64,000 nucleotides of DNA from Roseovarius pelagicus. Its GTDB lineage: Bacteria; Pseudomonadota; Alphaproteobacteria; Rhodobacterales; Rhodobacteraceae. Shown piece by piece: positions 29,919-38,575 of this stretch. Numbering within the stretch: position 1 is the first letter of the stretch; the number at the start of each line of letters is the position of its first letter. The position numbers and the translations under genes were made by a program. Under the pieces are notes generated by a model. That model had not been told where the DNA came from. It made no database searches and worked only from the letters and a program-made list of their open reading frames with translations. Location of the stretch: contig NZ_CP106738.1 in the NCBI RefSeq assembly GCF_025639885.1, positions 1,550,001 to 1,614,000 of the forward strand. The letters run 5' to 3'.

Positions 29919-31539
29919 CCCGCGAAAATATGCAGCGTCCGCCAATATAGGTTTCCGCGACCCGCAACTCATCCAGCCGTTCTGGAGGCATGGAAAAGAT
30001 ATCCTCTTCCAGTATCGCAAAATCCGCCAACATGCCGGGGGCAAGGGTCCCTTTTATATGCTCCTCTTTTCCTGCCCATGCGCCCAAAACCGTATAGGCC
30101 TGCAAGGCTTCATAGACGGTGACCGCCTCTTGGTCGCCCAGATCGGCACCGCTTGCTGTGCGGCGGTTGACCATCGAATGGATGCCGCGCATAGGGTTGG
30201 GATGACATACCGGCGCATCTGAATGTCCCGGCGCAATGACGCCAGCATCTATCATGGTACGGTGCGGCCACATGTGGCGCATCGCTTCGGCCCCACGATT
30301 GCGGATATAGGCGTCCCCCAGATCATAGGCAAAGCCGGTTGCCGACGAGCAGATGACCTTCAATCGCTGCAACCGCTTCAGAATGGCGGGGGTCACATTG
30401 CAGCAATGCTCGACCCGCATCCGATGATCGTTGGTCGGGTGTTGGGTCAACGCGTGTTCGAACCCGTCCAAAACAAAGTCTATCCCGCGATCTCCGACCC
30501 CGTCAGCCCCCACGAGAAGCCCGGCGCGATGCGCCCTAAGCACCTTTTCGTTGAAATCCCCGGCCTCGTATAGCAGCATACCGCGATTGTCGTCCGGTTC
30601 CCCCAGAACCTTTGGCCCGATATAGGGGTCATAATAGGCCGCAGTGCGTCCGCTGGTAGAGCAATCCGGACACCATTCCACGCCAGTCAAGCGAACCCAT
30701 TCATCGCCAAACCCCGTTCGCCATCCCGAGCGGATGATCGCCTCGATCAGGTCGTCCTCTCTCCCGCTGGCCAACAGACCCACGCGCATATGCAGATCGC
30801 CTGCATCGCGCATCCGCTGATAAGCGGCGATGCCATGGGTTGAACACAGGCTATTGTGGACAGAAGTGATGCCGTAACTGGCGAAGTTTTCGAAAACGCG
30901 GCCCAGCCCGGCCATGAAATCCTCAGTTTTGAAGTCGCGCTGGCAATGATTGACAATCGCATGTGCAGCCGTTTCGCGCAGAAGGCCGGTCAATTCTCCG
31001 GTCTTTGGGTCGCGGTCCAGCCGTCCAAACGGGGGGTCAATGCTGTTGCGATCAAAGCCGACGATTTTCAGGGCTGCGCTGTTTGCCACCCCTAGATGCC
31101 CATCGCGCCGATACAAGAACACTGGCCGATCTGCCGCCGCCGCATCTAGCGCCCCGCGCGTCGGATACCCACCCATGCGCAGATCGTCATAGCCAAAGCC
31201 GACGAACCAATCGTCTTGCGGTCGATCCTTGGTCTTTTGTCGGATCAGCGTCATTAGGCCGTCCATATCGTGGGGGCCTTCCGACAGGTCCGACCATCGA
31301 CCATAGCGTGCACCATGCATGTCTGGATGGCAGTGGCTGTCAATAAAGCCCGGGATCACACAGCGCCCGCCACAGTCTATCACTTGCGCATTGGGCGCGA
31401 GGGCGCGAATGTCGGCTGTACTGCCTGTCGCGACAATGCGACCGGCGGATATGGCGATAGATTCGACAAAATCTCCGGGTGCGGTCATGGTGGCGATCCG
31501 TCCGTCAATAACAATGTAATCTATCGATTGCGTTTGCAT
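29911..31539 (-). CDS. YtcJ-like metal-dependent amidohydrolase
   Basis: A 542-residue amidohydrolase-superfamily protein (amidohydro_3/YtcJ type). Motifs are the N-terminal beta-sandwich start VIDGRIATM, the metal pair in PGFIDSHCHPDMHG (about 58-71), VEHCCNVTP, and the C-terminal GHSDAPVCHPNPMRGI plus KGTLAPGMLADFAILEEDIF. Such enzymes hydrolyse amide or related bonds of small molecules; the substrate is unknown. Start ATG 31539 has AGAGGT upstream. It is translationally coupled to the arginase-family gene and lies downstream of the LysR gene (78 bp), probably in the same transcript. Confidence 0.88.
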   Translation of the reverse strand: MQTQSIDYIVIDGRIATMTAPGDFVESIAISAGRIVATGSTADIRALAPNAQVIDCGGRCVIPGFIDSHCHPDMHGARYGRWSDLSEGPHDMDGLMTLIRQKTKDRPQDDWFVGFGYDDLRMGGYPTRGALDAAAADRPVFLYRRDGHLGVANSAALKIVGFDRNSIDPPFGRLDRDPKTGELTGLLRETAAHAIVNHCQRDFKTEDFMAGLGRVFENFASYGITSVHNSLCSTHGIAAYQRMRDAGDLHMRVGLLASGREDDLIEAIIRSGWRTGFGDEWVRLTGVEWCPDCSTSGRTAAYYDPYIGPKVLGEPDDNRGMLLYEAGDFNEKVLRAHRAGLLVGADGVGDRGIDFVLDGFEHALTQHPTNDHRMRVEHCCNVTPAILKRLQRLKVICSSATGFAYDLGDAYIRNRGAEAMRHMWPHRTMIDAGVIAPGHSDAPVCHPNPMRGIHSMVNRRTASGADLGDQEAVTVYEALQAYTVLGAWAGKEEHIKGTLAPGMLADFAILEEDIFSMPPERLDELRVAETYIGGRCIFSRDD

Positions 31540-31617
31540 TCTGACCTCTCTCTGCGTGGATTGGACGCGATGTTGCATCAACATCTGCGGTTTGGAAAGC
31601 CTACCATTCTACGACGG

Positions 31618-32514
31618 TCATTGGTTTTGGCTCGGCTCCATTTCCTGCACCAGCCATTCAATGAAGGTGCCCGCCGCTGCTGATGTCGCGCGTTCCGGCG
31701 CGGTTACTAGGTAGTATGCCATGCTCTGACGACGGACCATTTCGGGCAGTGGCCGAACCAATCGCCCTGCGGCCAAATCGTCGCCCGTGGTCAGGTCATC
31801 CCCGATAGCAATCCCCAGCCCCGCTCGCGCGGCAGAAAGTTCGTGGTTGAAATCCTGAAATCGAAGGGTGCGCCGAATAGCAGTGGTATCCTTACCCTGT
31901 GCCAGCAGAAACTCCTGCCAATGCGTTCCGGTTGGATTGTCAATCAGCACATGTCGACTCAGATCGTCTAATGTGCGCACAGGATCAGGCCCTGACATTA
32001 CTTGTGGGCTGCATACGGGAAAAATTTCCAATTGCCGCAACAATCGCACCCGGCGGCCGGGCCATTCGGGGCGGCCATACAGGATTTCCAGATCCGTGAT
32101 ATCCTGATGCAAACCCGGAGCGCGCACAGCCGATAAAACGGTCAGGGCGATATTCGGATAGGCGTCCATGAACTGAGCAAGCTTAGGGATCAGCCAGGTC
32201 GCAGCCAGTCCGGGCATGCAGGAAATGATCAGCGATCCTTCGAAACTGCCACTGTGAACACTACGCACCGCAGCCCCTAGGTCATCAAACGCCTTGGTGA
32301 GGTATGGCAGCATATGCCGCCCCTGCGGTGTCAGCTCAATCCCGCGCCCAGTGCGCCGGGTCAATTGCACCCCCAAACTACGCTCTAGTCCCTTGACCTG
32401 TTTGCTTACAGCGCCATGCGTCACATAGAGTTCCTGCGCCGCCAGACTCAATGTGCCATGACGCCCTGCCGCCTCGAACGCACGCAAGGCACTCAGGGGG
32501 GGCAGTTTCCGCAT
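31618..32514 (-). CDS. LysR-family transcriptional regulator (GcvA-like)
   Basis: A 298-residue regulator. The N-terminal winged helix-turn-helix (about 1-65) opens PPLSALRAFEAAGRHGTLSLAA, typical of the GcvA subgroup, and is followed by a periplasmic-binding-type effector domain (about 95-290). It is divergent from the amidinotransferase gene with 134 bp between, the classic LysR arrangement. It probably controls that gene and the following binding-protein gene in response to the locus substrate. Candidate operator repeats are listed at 32571-32616. Confidence 0.92.
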   Translation of the reverse strand: MRKLPPLSALRAFEAAGRHGTLSLAAQELYVTHGAVSKQVKGLERSLGVQLTRRTGRGIELTPQGRHMLPYLTKAFDDLGAAVRSVHSGSFEGSLIISCMPGLAATWLIPKLAQFMDAYPNIALTVLSAVRAPGLHQDITDLEILYGRPEWPGRRVRLLRQLEIFPVCSPQVMSGPDPVRTLDDLSRHVLIDNPTGTHWQEFLLAQGKDTTAIRRTLRFQDFNHELSAARAGLGIAIGDDLTTGDDLAAGRLVRPLPEMVRRQSMAYYLVTAPERATSAAAGTFIEWLVQEMEPSQNQ

Positions 32515-32570
32515 GGTTTTCGCACTCCGTTAGCGCCCTGTCGACATGGCAGCGTGAATTAAAGTCGACT

Positions 32571-32616
32571 CTAGGCGAAAATTTATGCACTTGCTCGCGA
32601 AAATTTCACAGCCTAG
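32571..32616. promoter_or_regulatory. Candidate LysR operator between divergent genes
   Basis: Two copies of GCGAAAATTT (32575-32584 and 32597-32606) lie 22 bp apart, two helical turns, on the same face. The outer ends CTAGG (32571-32575) and CCTAG (32612-32616) are inverted. The block sits 33 bp before the amidinotransferase start and 57 bp before the LysR start, where LysR regulators usually bind. Binding is inferred. Confidence 0.5.
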
Positions 32617-32648
32617 CCTTTTCTTACAACAAACCCACCGGGAACGGG

Positions 32649-33662
32649 ATGTCAGAAAAGATTCTTCAAAAAGATACGACCGTTTACAGCGCCACGATCA
32701 AGCTGTTCGGATCAGAACCCGATCCTGCGTTTCATGACCCTGATCGCATGGCGCGGCTTTGGGGCAGGAACTGGGGCTGCGACAATGATGTGGGCCAGCT
32801 GCGCGCGGTGCTGATGCACCGGCCGGGCACCGAATTCGATGTTATTGACCGACAAAAACACATCACCGCCACAGGCGGCTATGGCGATATCGATGCTGGC
32901 TGGTATTGGCAGAGCAGCACCATTCCTGACCTGTCCGAGTTACAGGCCCAACACGATGGGCTGGCCGATCTGCTGCGCGCCGAAGGCGCCGAAGTGATCT
33001 ATCTGGACGGAGTGACCGACGGGCGATTCAAATCAGTTTACACGCGCGATTCATGCATCGCGGTCAAAGGCGGTTGCATCGTGACACGTCTGGCACCGCG
33101 AATGCGGCATGGCGAGGAGCTAGCAGTGACACGCGCCCTTGCGGATGCTGGCGTTCCGGTGCTGCGTACCCTGCATGGGCAGGCAATGGCCGAGGGCGGC
33201 AGCTTTGCCTGGCTCAATGCACAGACAGCCGTGATTGGCCGTGGCATTCGCATCAACGACGAAGGCATCGCACAAATCGCTGACGTTTTGAAATACATGG
33301 GCGTTGAACTGATCACCGTTGATCTGCGTGGCTACGACATTCACATTGATGGGCATTTCCTGATGGTCGCCCCGGATGTAGCGCTGGTCTGGGCGCCGGG
33401 CCTGCCATTCACCTTTCTGGAACGCCTGAAGGAACTGGGCATCCGTACTGTCGAAATGAACCAACATGACAACCGCTGGATCGTCAACGGACTGGCGGTG
33501 CGACCGGGGCGCGTCATCATGCCAGAGGGCATATCAGATGAAACGCATACCGCGCTGGAGCGTGAGGGCATCGAAATCGTGACCACCCCTTACGACAAGG
33601 TGCAGCTGAACGGAGGGGGGATACATTGCTCAACTTCGCCGCTGGTTCGTGATAGTGTCTAA
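32649..33662 (+). CDS. Amidinotransferase / DDAH-like guanidino-modifying enzyme
   Basis: A 337-residue protein of the pentein fold (arginine deiminase, dimethylargininase, amidinotransferase). Candidate catalytic residues are Glu182 in MAEGGSF, His236 in HIDGHFLMV and the nucleophile Cys327 in GGGIHCSTSPLVRD; YTRD (about 131-134) matches the substrate-binding TRD. It should cleave or transfer a guanidino or amidino carbon, for example making citrulline plus an amine from a methylated arginine. A long upstream open frame is ignored because homology starts at MSEKILQKD. It is the first gene of the plus-strand half of the locus, 57 bp before the binding protein. Confidence 0.85.
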   Translation: MSEKILQKDTTVYSATIKLFGSEPDPAFHDPDRMARLWGRNWGCDNDVGQLRAVLMHRPGTEFDVIDRQKHITATGGYGDIDAGWYWQSSTIPDLSELQAQHDGLADLLRAEGAEVIYLDGVTDGRFKSVYTRDSCIAVKGGCIVTRLAPRMRHGEELAVTRALADAGVPVLRTLHGQAMAEGGSFAWLNAQTAVIGRGIRINDEGIAQIADVLKYMGVELITVDLRGYDIHIDGHFLMVAPDVALVWAPGLPFTFLERLKELGIRTVEMNQHDNRWIVNGLAVRPGRVIMPEGISDETHTALEREGIEIVTTPYDKVQLNGGGIHCSTSPLVRDSV

Positions 33663-33719
33663 ACAGGCGAATTCAAGAAACCTCAACAAAATCAACAGAA
33701 TCAACAAGGGAGTATAACT

Positions 33720-34754
33720 ATGAGGAACAATCGCATTGCAATAACAGCCATCGCTGCGGCCGCTGTCCTGTCCGCGCCAATGGCGATGGCGCAGGATACG
33801 CTCACCGTCGCGTCCTGGGGCGGTGCCTACCAAGAGGCGCAGCGCAAGGCCTGGTTTGACGTCGTCGAAAAAGAACTGAACATCAAGATCATCGAAGACA
33901 CCACCTCGGGTGCGGCTGATGTCCGGGTGCAGGTGGCGTCTGGCAGCCCTACATGGGATTTGACACAGCAAGGGAACTACAGCTGCGCCATCCTCGAACG
34001 TGAGGGCAACGTCGAAATGCTCGATCCAGAGATTCTGGCCGTTAAGGGAATTCCCGACAACATGAAAGGCAAGGGCTGGATCTCCAACCTCGTTTATGGT
34101 GCGGTGCTGGCACGCAACGACGAGAAATTCCCTGACAAGAAGCCTGAAACCTGGATGGATTTCTGGGACACCGAAGCGTTCCCCGGTCCGCGCAGCCTGC
34201 GCCGCAATCCGGTCTATAGCCTCGAAGCGGCCCTGATCGCCGACGGCGTCCCGATGGATGAGTTGTACCCGCTGGACACCGAACGCGCGTTCAAAAAGCT
34301 CGGCGAGCTTAAGGACGAAATCGCAGTCTGGTGGAGTTCTGGCGCTCAGTCGGCGCAGATTCTGCAGGACGGAGAGGTAGATATGGCGCTGGTCTGGAAC
34401 GGGCGCGCGCAATCCATCGCCGACCAAGGCGCACCTGTCAGCATCACCTTTAACGAGCAGATCCTGCTGACCGACTGCTGGATCATTCCGAAAGGTGCCA
34501 AGAACAAAGAACTGGCGATGAAAGCCATCGAAATTATGAGCCGTCCAGAAGTGCAGGCACGGATCGCCTTGTTTATCAACTACGGACCGGCAAACGCTGA
34601 TGCGTTCGATACGGGTGTCATACCAGAAGACGTGGCAAAGGGCCTGCCAAGCCACCCCAGCAACGCCTCCAAGGGGTTCGTGCTGGATGCGAACTACTGG
34701 GCCGAAAATCTCGATACCCTGACACAGGAATTCGACTTCTTCATCCAAGAATAA
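33720..34754 (+). CDS. ABC transporter substrate-binding protein (PotD-like)
   Basis: A 344-residue periplasmic protein with a signal peptide (MRNNRIAITAIAAAAVLSAP MAMA, cleavage before QDTLTVASWGG). It belongs to the polyamine/spermidine type binding-protein family; LTVASWGGAYQEAQRKAWF and WWSSGAQSAQILQDGEVDM are characteristic. The cognate permeases and ATPase are in the minus-strand operon 38576-41404. A strong hairpin follows the stop, so this gene is probably expressed above its downstream neighbour, as is common for binding proteins. Confidence 0.9.
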   Translation: MRNNRIAITAIAAAAVLSAPMAMAQDTLTVASWGGAYQEAQRKAWFDVVEKELNIKIIEDTTSGAADVRVQVASGSPTWDLTQQGNYSCAILEREGNVEMLDPEILAVKGIPDNMKGKGWISNLVYGAVLARNDEKFPDKKPETWMDFWDTEAFPGPRSLRRNPVYSLEAALIADGVPMDELYPLDTERAFKKLGELKDEIAVWWSSGAQSAQILQDGEVDMALVWNGRAQSIADQGAPVSITFNEQILLTDCWIIPKGAKNKELAMKAIEIMSRPEVQARIALFINYGPANADAFDTGVIPEDVAKGLPSHPSNASKGFVLDANYWAENLDTLTQEFDFFIQE

Positions 34755-34763
34755 CAACACAAT

Positions 34764-34789
34764 GGCGGACCAACACGCGTTGGTCCGCC
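34764..34789 (+). terminator. Perfect hairpin after the binding-protein gene
   Basis: An 11-bp perfect stem GGCGGACCAAC (34764-34774) / GTTGGTCCGCC (34779-34789) closes a 4-base loop, 10 bp past the stop. The following TGCACTTTCCCC is only weakly T-rich, so it may be a partial terminator or a 3' stabiliser that favours binding-protein mRNA over the M24 gene 46 bp further on. Confidence 0.75.
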
Positions 34790-34834
34790 TGCACTTTCCC
34801 CTATTTCTCAGGGGTGCAGACATGAGGTGACAAG

Positions 34835-35989
34835 ATGCTGCATTTCGATCGCTCAGATTTCGACGACAGGATCGCTGCCGCACGACGCCTCATGAAGCGG
34901 GACGGTCTGGATGCACTGCTGATCTTTGCGCAGGAAAGCCACTTTTACCTGACCGGGTTCGACACAAAGGGCTTCGTCTTTTTTCAATGCGCTGTGCTGA
35001 CGTTGGACGAGACACCTATCACGCTCCTGACACGCCGCCCCGATCTGGAACAGGCGCGCCGCACCTCTATCATCGAAGACATTCGGCTGTGGTACGATGC
35101 GCCGGGCGCTGACCCGACAGCCACATTGCACGACATCCTGAACGAAAAGGGCCTGAAGGGCGCACGCGTCGGCGTGGAATTGCGCAGTTTCGGCCTCACC
35201 GGAGACAACCATCAACGGTTGCGGCAGCGGTTCGACGACTGGTGTACTCTGACCGACGCATCGCATCTGGTGCGCGAGTTGCGACTGGTCAAGACCGAGG
35301 CAGAGATAACCTATGTGCGACGCGCTGCCGAATTGGCCGATGCCTCGCTTGACGCGATGATCGAGACCTCTGGACCGGGCGTGTTCGAAGGTAACATCGC
35401 TGCAGCCGGGATCAAACCGATATTGGAGGGCGGTGGCGATCTGGCCCCATCAGGGCCGGTTTTGGGTTCTGGCGACCGGGCATTGCTGGTCCGCAGCGCC
35501 ACGGGGTTTCGCCATCTGGACGACGTTGACCAACTGACAATCGAACACGCAGGCAGCTACCGGCATTACTGTGCCTGTCTGATGCGCACGATCACTGTCG
35601 GGCACGCAAACGACCAACAGCACAAAATGTTCGACGCCACGCGCGATGCCATGGCCGCGATGACCGAGGCCGCAAAGGTCGGTAACGTGATCGGCCAGAT
35701 CGACGATGCTCATCGTGCTATCTATGACAAGGCAGGGTTCGAGGACGCGCGCATGTCGGCCTGCGGCTATTCCCTAGGCGCAACCTATTCACCGTCCTGG
35801 ATGGATGTGCCGCCGATGATCCATTCGGGCAACGACACCCCCATCGTCCCCGGAATGGTCCTGTTTCTGCATGCGATCCTGATTGACGCCCCGCGCAATC
35901 TGGCAATGTCTGCGGGCTATACCATCGTCACGCGCGAGGATGGTCCCGAAATGTTGAGCCGCGCGCCGCTGGAACTGGTGGTGCGCTAA
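34835..35989 (+). CDS. M24-family (creatinase/ectoine-hydrolase-like) protein without metal ligands
   Basis: A 384-residue protein with the creatinase N-terminal domain (about 10-150) and the pita-bread catalytic fold (about 155-380). The five metal ligands of aminopeptidase P are not kept: the two Asp positions read Glu237 (TIEHAG) and Cys248 (YCACLMRT), the GHG-His position is Tyr312 (GYSLG), and the Glu in PGMVLFLHAIL is His347. This resembles the non-metal creatinase and ectoine-hydrolase (DoeA-like) branch, which cleave C-N bonds of small molecules. It is therefore probably not a peptidase. It follows the binding-protein gene and ends 4 bp from the convergent oxidase gene. Confidence 0.82.
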   Translation: MLHFDRSDFDDRIAAARRLMKRDGLDALLIFAQESHFYLTGFDTKGFVFFQCAVLTLDETPITLLTRRPDLEQARRTSIIEDIRLWYDAPGADPTATLHDILNEKGLKGARVGVELRSFGLTGDNHQRLRQRFDDWCTLTDASHLVRELRLVKTEAEITYVRRAAELADASLDAMIETSGPGVFEGNIAAAGIKPILEGGGDLAPSGPVLGSGDRALLVRSATGFRHLDDVDQLTIEHAGSYRHYCACLMRTITVGHANDQQHKMFDATRDAMAAMTEAAKVGNVIGQIDDAHRAIYDKAGFEDARMSACGYSLGATYSPSWMDVPPMIHSGNDTPIVPGMVLFLHAILIDAPRNLAMSAGYTIVTREDGPEMLSRAPLELVVR

Positions 35990-35993
35990 CCCG

Positions 35994-37286
35994 CTATCGG
36001 CCTTCTAGCCGGTCGCGCAGACGCGAGATACCGATCGCCACGGACATCGCCGGTTTGCGCAGCGCGTGAAACGGCACCGGGCGTACCGGCGTGATCGGCA
36101 GCGGCAGATCGCGCGGGCTCTGCGCCAGTACCGCATCGGCTACGGCGCGCCCCACTGCCGGTGCGATGGCAACGCCCCGCCCGCTGAAGCCGATAACCGA
36201 CCAGAGGCCATGCTCGTCCCAATGGATTCGCAGGCGGCGGTCCACGGTCAGATCGACCTGCCCCGCCCAATGGTGTGTGACCGGCGCATCTGTAATCTGC
36301 GGGAAGCTGCGCCGCATCGTGCGCTCCAGCATGTCCACATGGCCCGCGCGGATTGCCTCGCCACCCAGTGCCCCGCGCCCCCCGAAAACCAACCGCCCCT
36401 CTTCAGTCACACGAAAGTAAAGCAAGAGCCGCCGCGTGTCGCTGACCACATGCCCCTCCGGCATCAGAGTACCGCGCACATCCGGAGGTAGCGGCGCAGT
36501 GGCAATCTGAATGGATTGAACTGGCAGGACGCTGCGCTGCAAGGCCGGAGTAACTGCGCCAGAATAAACGCCCGTCGCCATCACTACCTGCGCTGCATGC
36601 AGCGTTCCACGCGGAGTGGTAATACACCAGCCGCCCTTTGCATCGCGTGTGACCGCGGTGGCAGGGCTATCCGTATGGATGCGCGCCCCCGCACCCTGCG
36701 CTGCCTCTGTCATGCCCCGCGCCAACGACATGGGGTTCAAACCACCCCCATCTGCATCCAGGTATCCGCCCGCATAAATGTCTGTGCCTGTCAGCGCCGC
36801 CACCTCGGTGCGGTCCAGCATCTGCACGTTCTGGCCGCGTGCGCGCATCTGACGGGCACGGTTTTCCAGACGCGGCAACTCGCTCTCGGTGTGGATCGCC
36901 TGAATCCAGCCATGTCGGTGAAAGGCGCAGTCGATACGGTGTTCTGCGATCAGATCGGCCACCATATCTCCGGCGCTGACGCCCAACCGGGCGATGGCCT
37001 CTCCCCGCTCGGGGCCGTGTAACGCGATCAATGTCTCCGGGTCGTCCTTGAATCCGGAAATGAGCTGCCCGCCGTTGCGCCCGGATGCGCCGAACCCCGG
37101 CGCTTCGGCTTCCAGCAACACCGTATCGGCACCGCCCGATGCCAGCCGCAATGCGCAAGAGAGGCCGCAGAATCCGCCACCGATAACCGCCACGTCAGCC
37201 TGTGTCGTGCCCTCCAGCGGCACGGACTCCGGCGCAGGCCGGGCTGTCGCCTCCCACAACGACAGGTGTGGAATGAGGCCGCTCAT
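35994..37286 (-). CDS. FAD-dependent amine/amino-acid oxidase (DAO family, PuuB-like)
   Basis: A 430-residue flavoprotein. The N-terminal dinucleotide fold DVAVIGGGFCGLSCALRLA (about 31-49) is followed by GFGASGRNGGQLISG (about 69-83), a hallmark of the gamma-glutamylputrescine oxidase (PuuB/OrdL) group, and the C-terminal FSGRGVAIAPAVGRAVAD. It should oxidise a secondary or primary amine using oxygen. Start ATG 37286 overlaps the M20 gene stop as ATGA. It is the last gene of the minus-strand transporter operon, which supports a role on an imported amine. Confidence 0.88.
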   Translation of the reverse strand: MSGLIPHLSLWEATARPAPESVPLEGTTQADVAVIGGGFCGLSCALRLASGGADTVLLEAEAPGFGASGRNGGQLISGFKDDPETLIALHGPERGEAIARLGVSAGDMVADLIAEHRIDCAFHRHGWIQAIHTESELPRLENRARQMRARGQNVQMLDRTEVAALTGTDIYAGGYLDADGGGLNPMSLARGMTEAAQGAGARIHTDSPATAVTRDAKGGWCITTPRGTLHAAQVVMATGVYSGAVTPALQRSVLPVQSIQIATAPLPPDVRGTLMPEGHVVSDTRRLLLYFRVTEEGRLVFGGRGALGGEAIRAGHVDMLERTMRRSFPQITDAPVTHHWAGQVDLTVDRRLRIHWDEHGLWSVIGFSGRGVAIAPAVGRAVADAVLAQSPRDLPLPITPVRPVPFHALRKPAMSVAIGISRLRDRLEGR

Positions 37287-38551
37287 CCCGCGGGGGTAGA
37301 AAGATAATCCCACGCCGACAGGACATGCGTACGCACAACGTGCAAGAATTCCTCGATGTCCACATGCTCGTCGTGCGATCCCATGCCATAGGGATACGGA
37401 CCATAGACATAGGCCGGCACACCAGCATGCCGCCAGAGCCGCGCATCTGTCCCCCCGAGGCTGACGATTGGCGTCGGACGTGGGCGCCCAAATGCCTCAA
37501 CGTTTCTTTGCAGGATACCAACCATCTCGTGATGAGGGTCACACCATGACGGCGCATCACCGCCAACCACCTTCCAGCTTACCTCATCATAGCGGCTGGC
37601 GATCTCTTCGATCTTCGGCAGCAGATCGGAATGTTCCATCCCGACGGGCAACCGCAGATCAGCGGTAAAGCTGCATTCGGACGGGATCATATTGGCCTTC
37701 TCGCCCCCTTTAATCAGCCCGATGTTCAGCGTTACGTTCGAAACCAGATCACCGGCCCCCTGCCCCATCATCCGATCCATCGTCTCGCGCCCCGCGTCGA
37801 TGGCGCTGGCCACGTTGTGTGGCGGCGCGCCCTCGATTTCGGTCAATTTCTCCAGATCCCGCGCCACGGCCATCGCCTTCTTGGTGGCGCTTTCGGTGAT
37901 ATGGACATAGGCCCCATGTGCGCCCTCGGCACGCACGCTGAACTCTACCCATAGCGGACCACGTTCGCCGAACCGGATGGATTCCGGCCCGCCCGGCTCA
38001 CCGTTCAGCAGGCAATCGCCATGCACTTCCGGATGATGTTCCATCAGGTATCGGGCCCCCCACGGGCCAAAGGTTTCTTCATCCGAAACGCAAGTGAGGG
38101 TCAGCCGCCCCTTGATCCGGTCACGCAGTCGATGCAGCAGGCAATAGGTGATGATCGACGCGGTTGTGCCCGGCTTCATATCACAGGCGCCCCGGCCAAA
38201 AATCTTGCCGTCCTTCTCGGCGCCGCCCCATGGGTCTTGGGTCCAGCCTGCATGGCTTTCGGGTACGGGGAACACGTCGATGTGGCCATTCAGAACAAGA
38301 TGCCGACCGGCATCGCCCCCGTCGAAGGCAGCGACGATATTGGGCATTTCAGGGTGCGGATCGATGACGCGATGATCCAGCCCCTCGCTGGTCAAATAAT
38401 CGCGTACGACCTGCGCCGCTTGCAATGTGTTGCCCGGCGGGTTGGGGGATGGCGCACGCAGGAAGGCCTGCAACAACGCGACAATCTGATCGCGTTCCTC
38501 ATCCAGCCACTGCAGAATCTGCTGGCGGCCTTCCATGTTTGTATCGGCCAT
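37283..38551 (-). CDS. M20-family deacylase/peptidase (ArgE/DapE-like)
   Basis: A 422-residue zinc hydrolase. Metal ligands are visible in LVLNGHIDVFPV (His/Asp), GRGACDMKPG (bridging Asp), CVSDEETFGPWG (catalytic and metal Glu) and the C-terminal GMGSHDEHVDIEEF. A dimerisation lid domain lies in the middle (about 205-315). Family members remove acyl groups from amino acids or cleave amide bonds. It is coupled to the oxidase downstream and 24 bp behind the permease gene, so the transported compound may be N-acylated. Confidence 0.88.
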   Translation of the reverse strand: MADTNMEGRQQILQWLDEERDQIVALLQAFLRAPSPNPPGNTLQAAQVVRDYLTSEGLDHRVIDPHPEMPNIVAAFDGGDAGRHLVLNGHIDVFPVPESHAGWTQDPWGGAEKDGKIFGRGACDMKPGTTASIITYCLLHRLRDRIKGRLTLTCVSDEETFGPWGARYLMEHHPEVHGDCLLNGEPGGPESIRFGERGPLWVEFSVRAEGAHGAYVHITESATKKAMAVARDLEKLTEIEGAPPHNVASAIDAGRETMDRMMGQGAGDLVSNVTLNIGLIKGGEKANMIPSECSFTADLRLPVGMEHSDLLPKIEEIASRYDEVSWKVVGGDAPSWCDPHHEMVGILQRNVEAFGRPRPTPIVSLGGTDARLWRHAGVPAYVYGPYPYGMGSHDEHVDIEEFLHVVRTHVLSAWDYLSTPAG

Positions 38552-38575
38552 GATGATCCTCTTCGGTTGGTCGGT

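Noticed and set aside
33630..34883. A 417-codon minus-strand frame over the binding-protein gene
   Set aside because: The plus-strand protein has a signal peptide and family motifs; the minus-strand translation has none.
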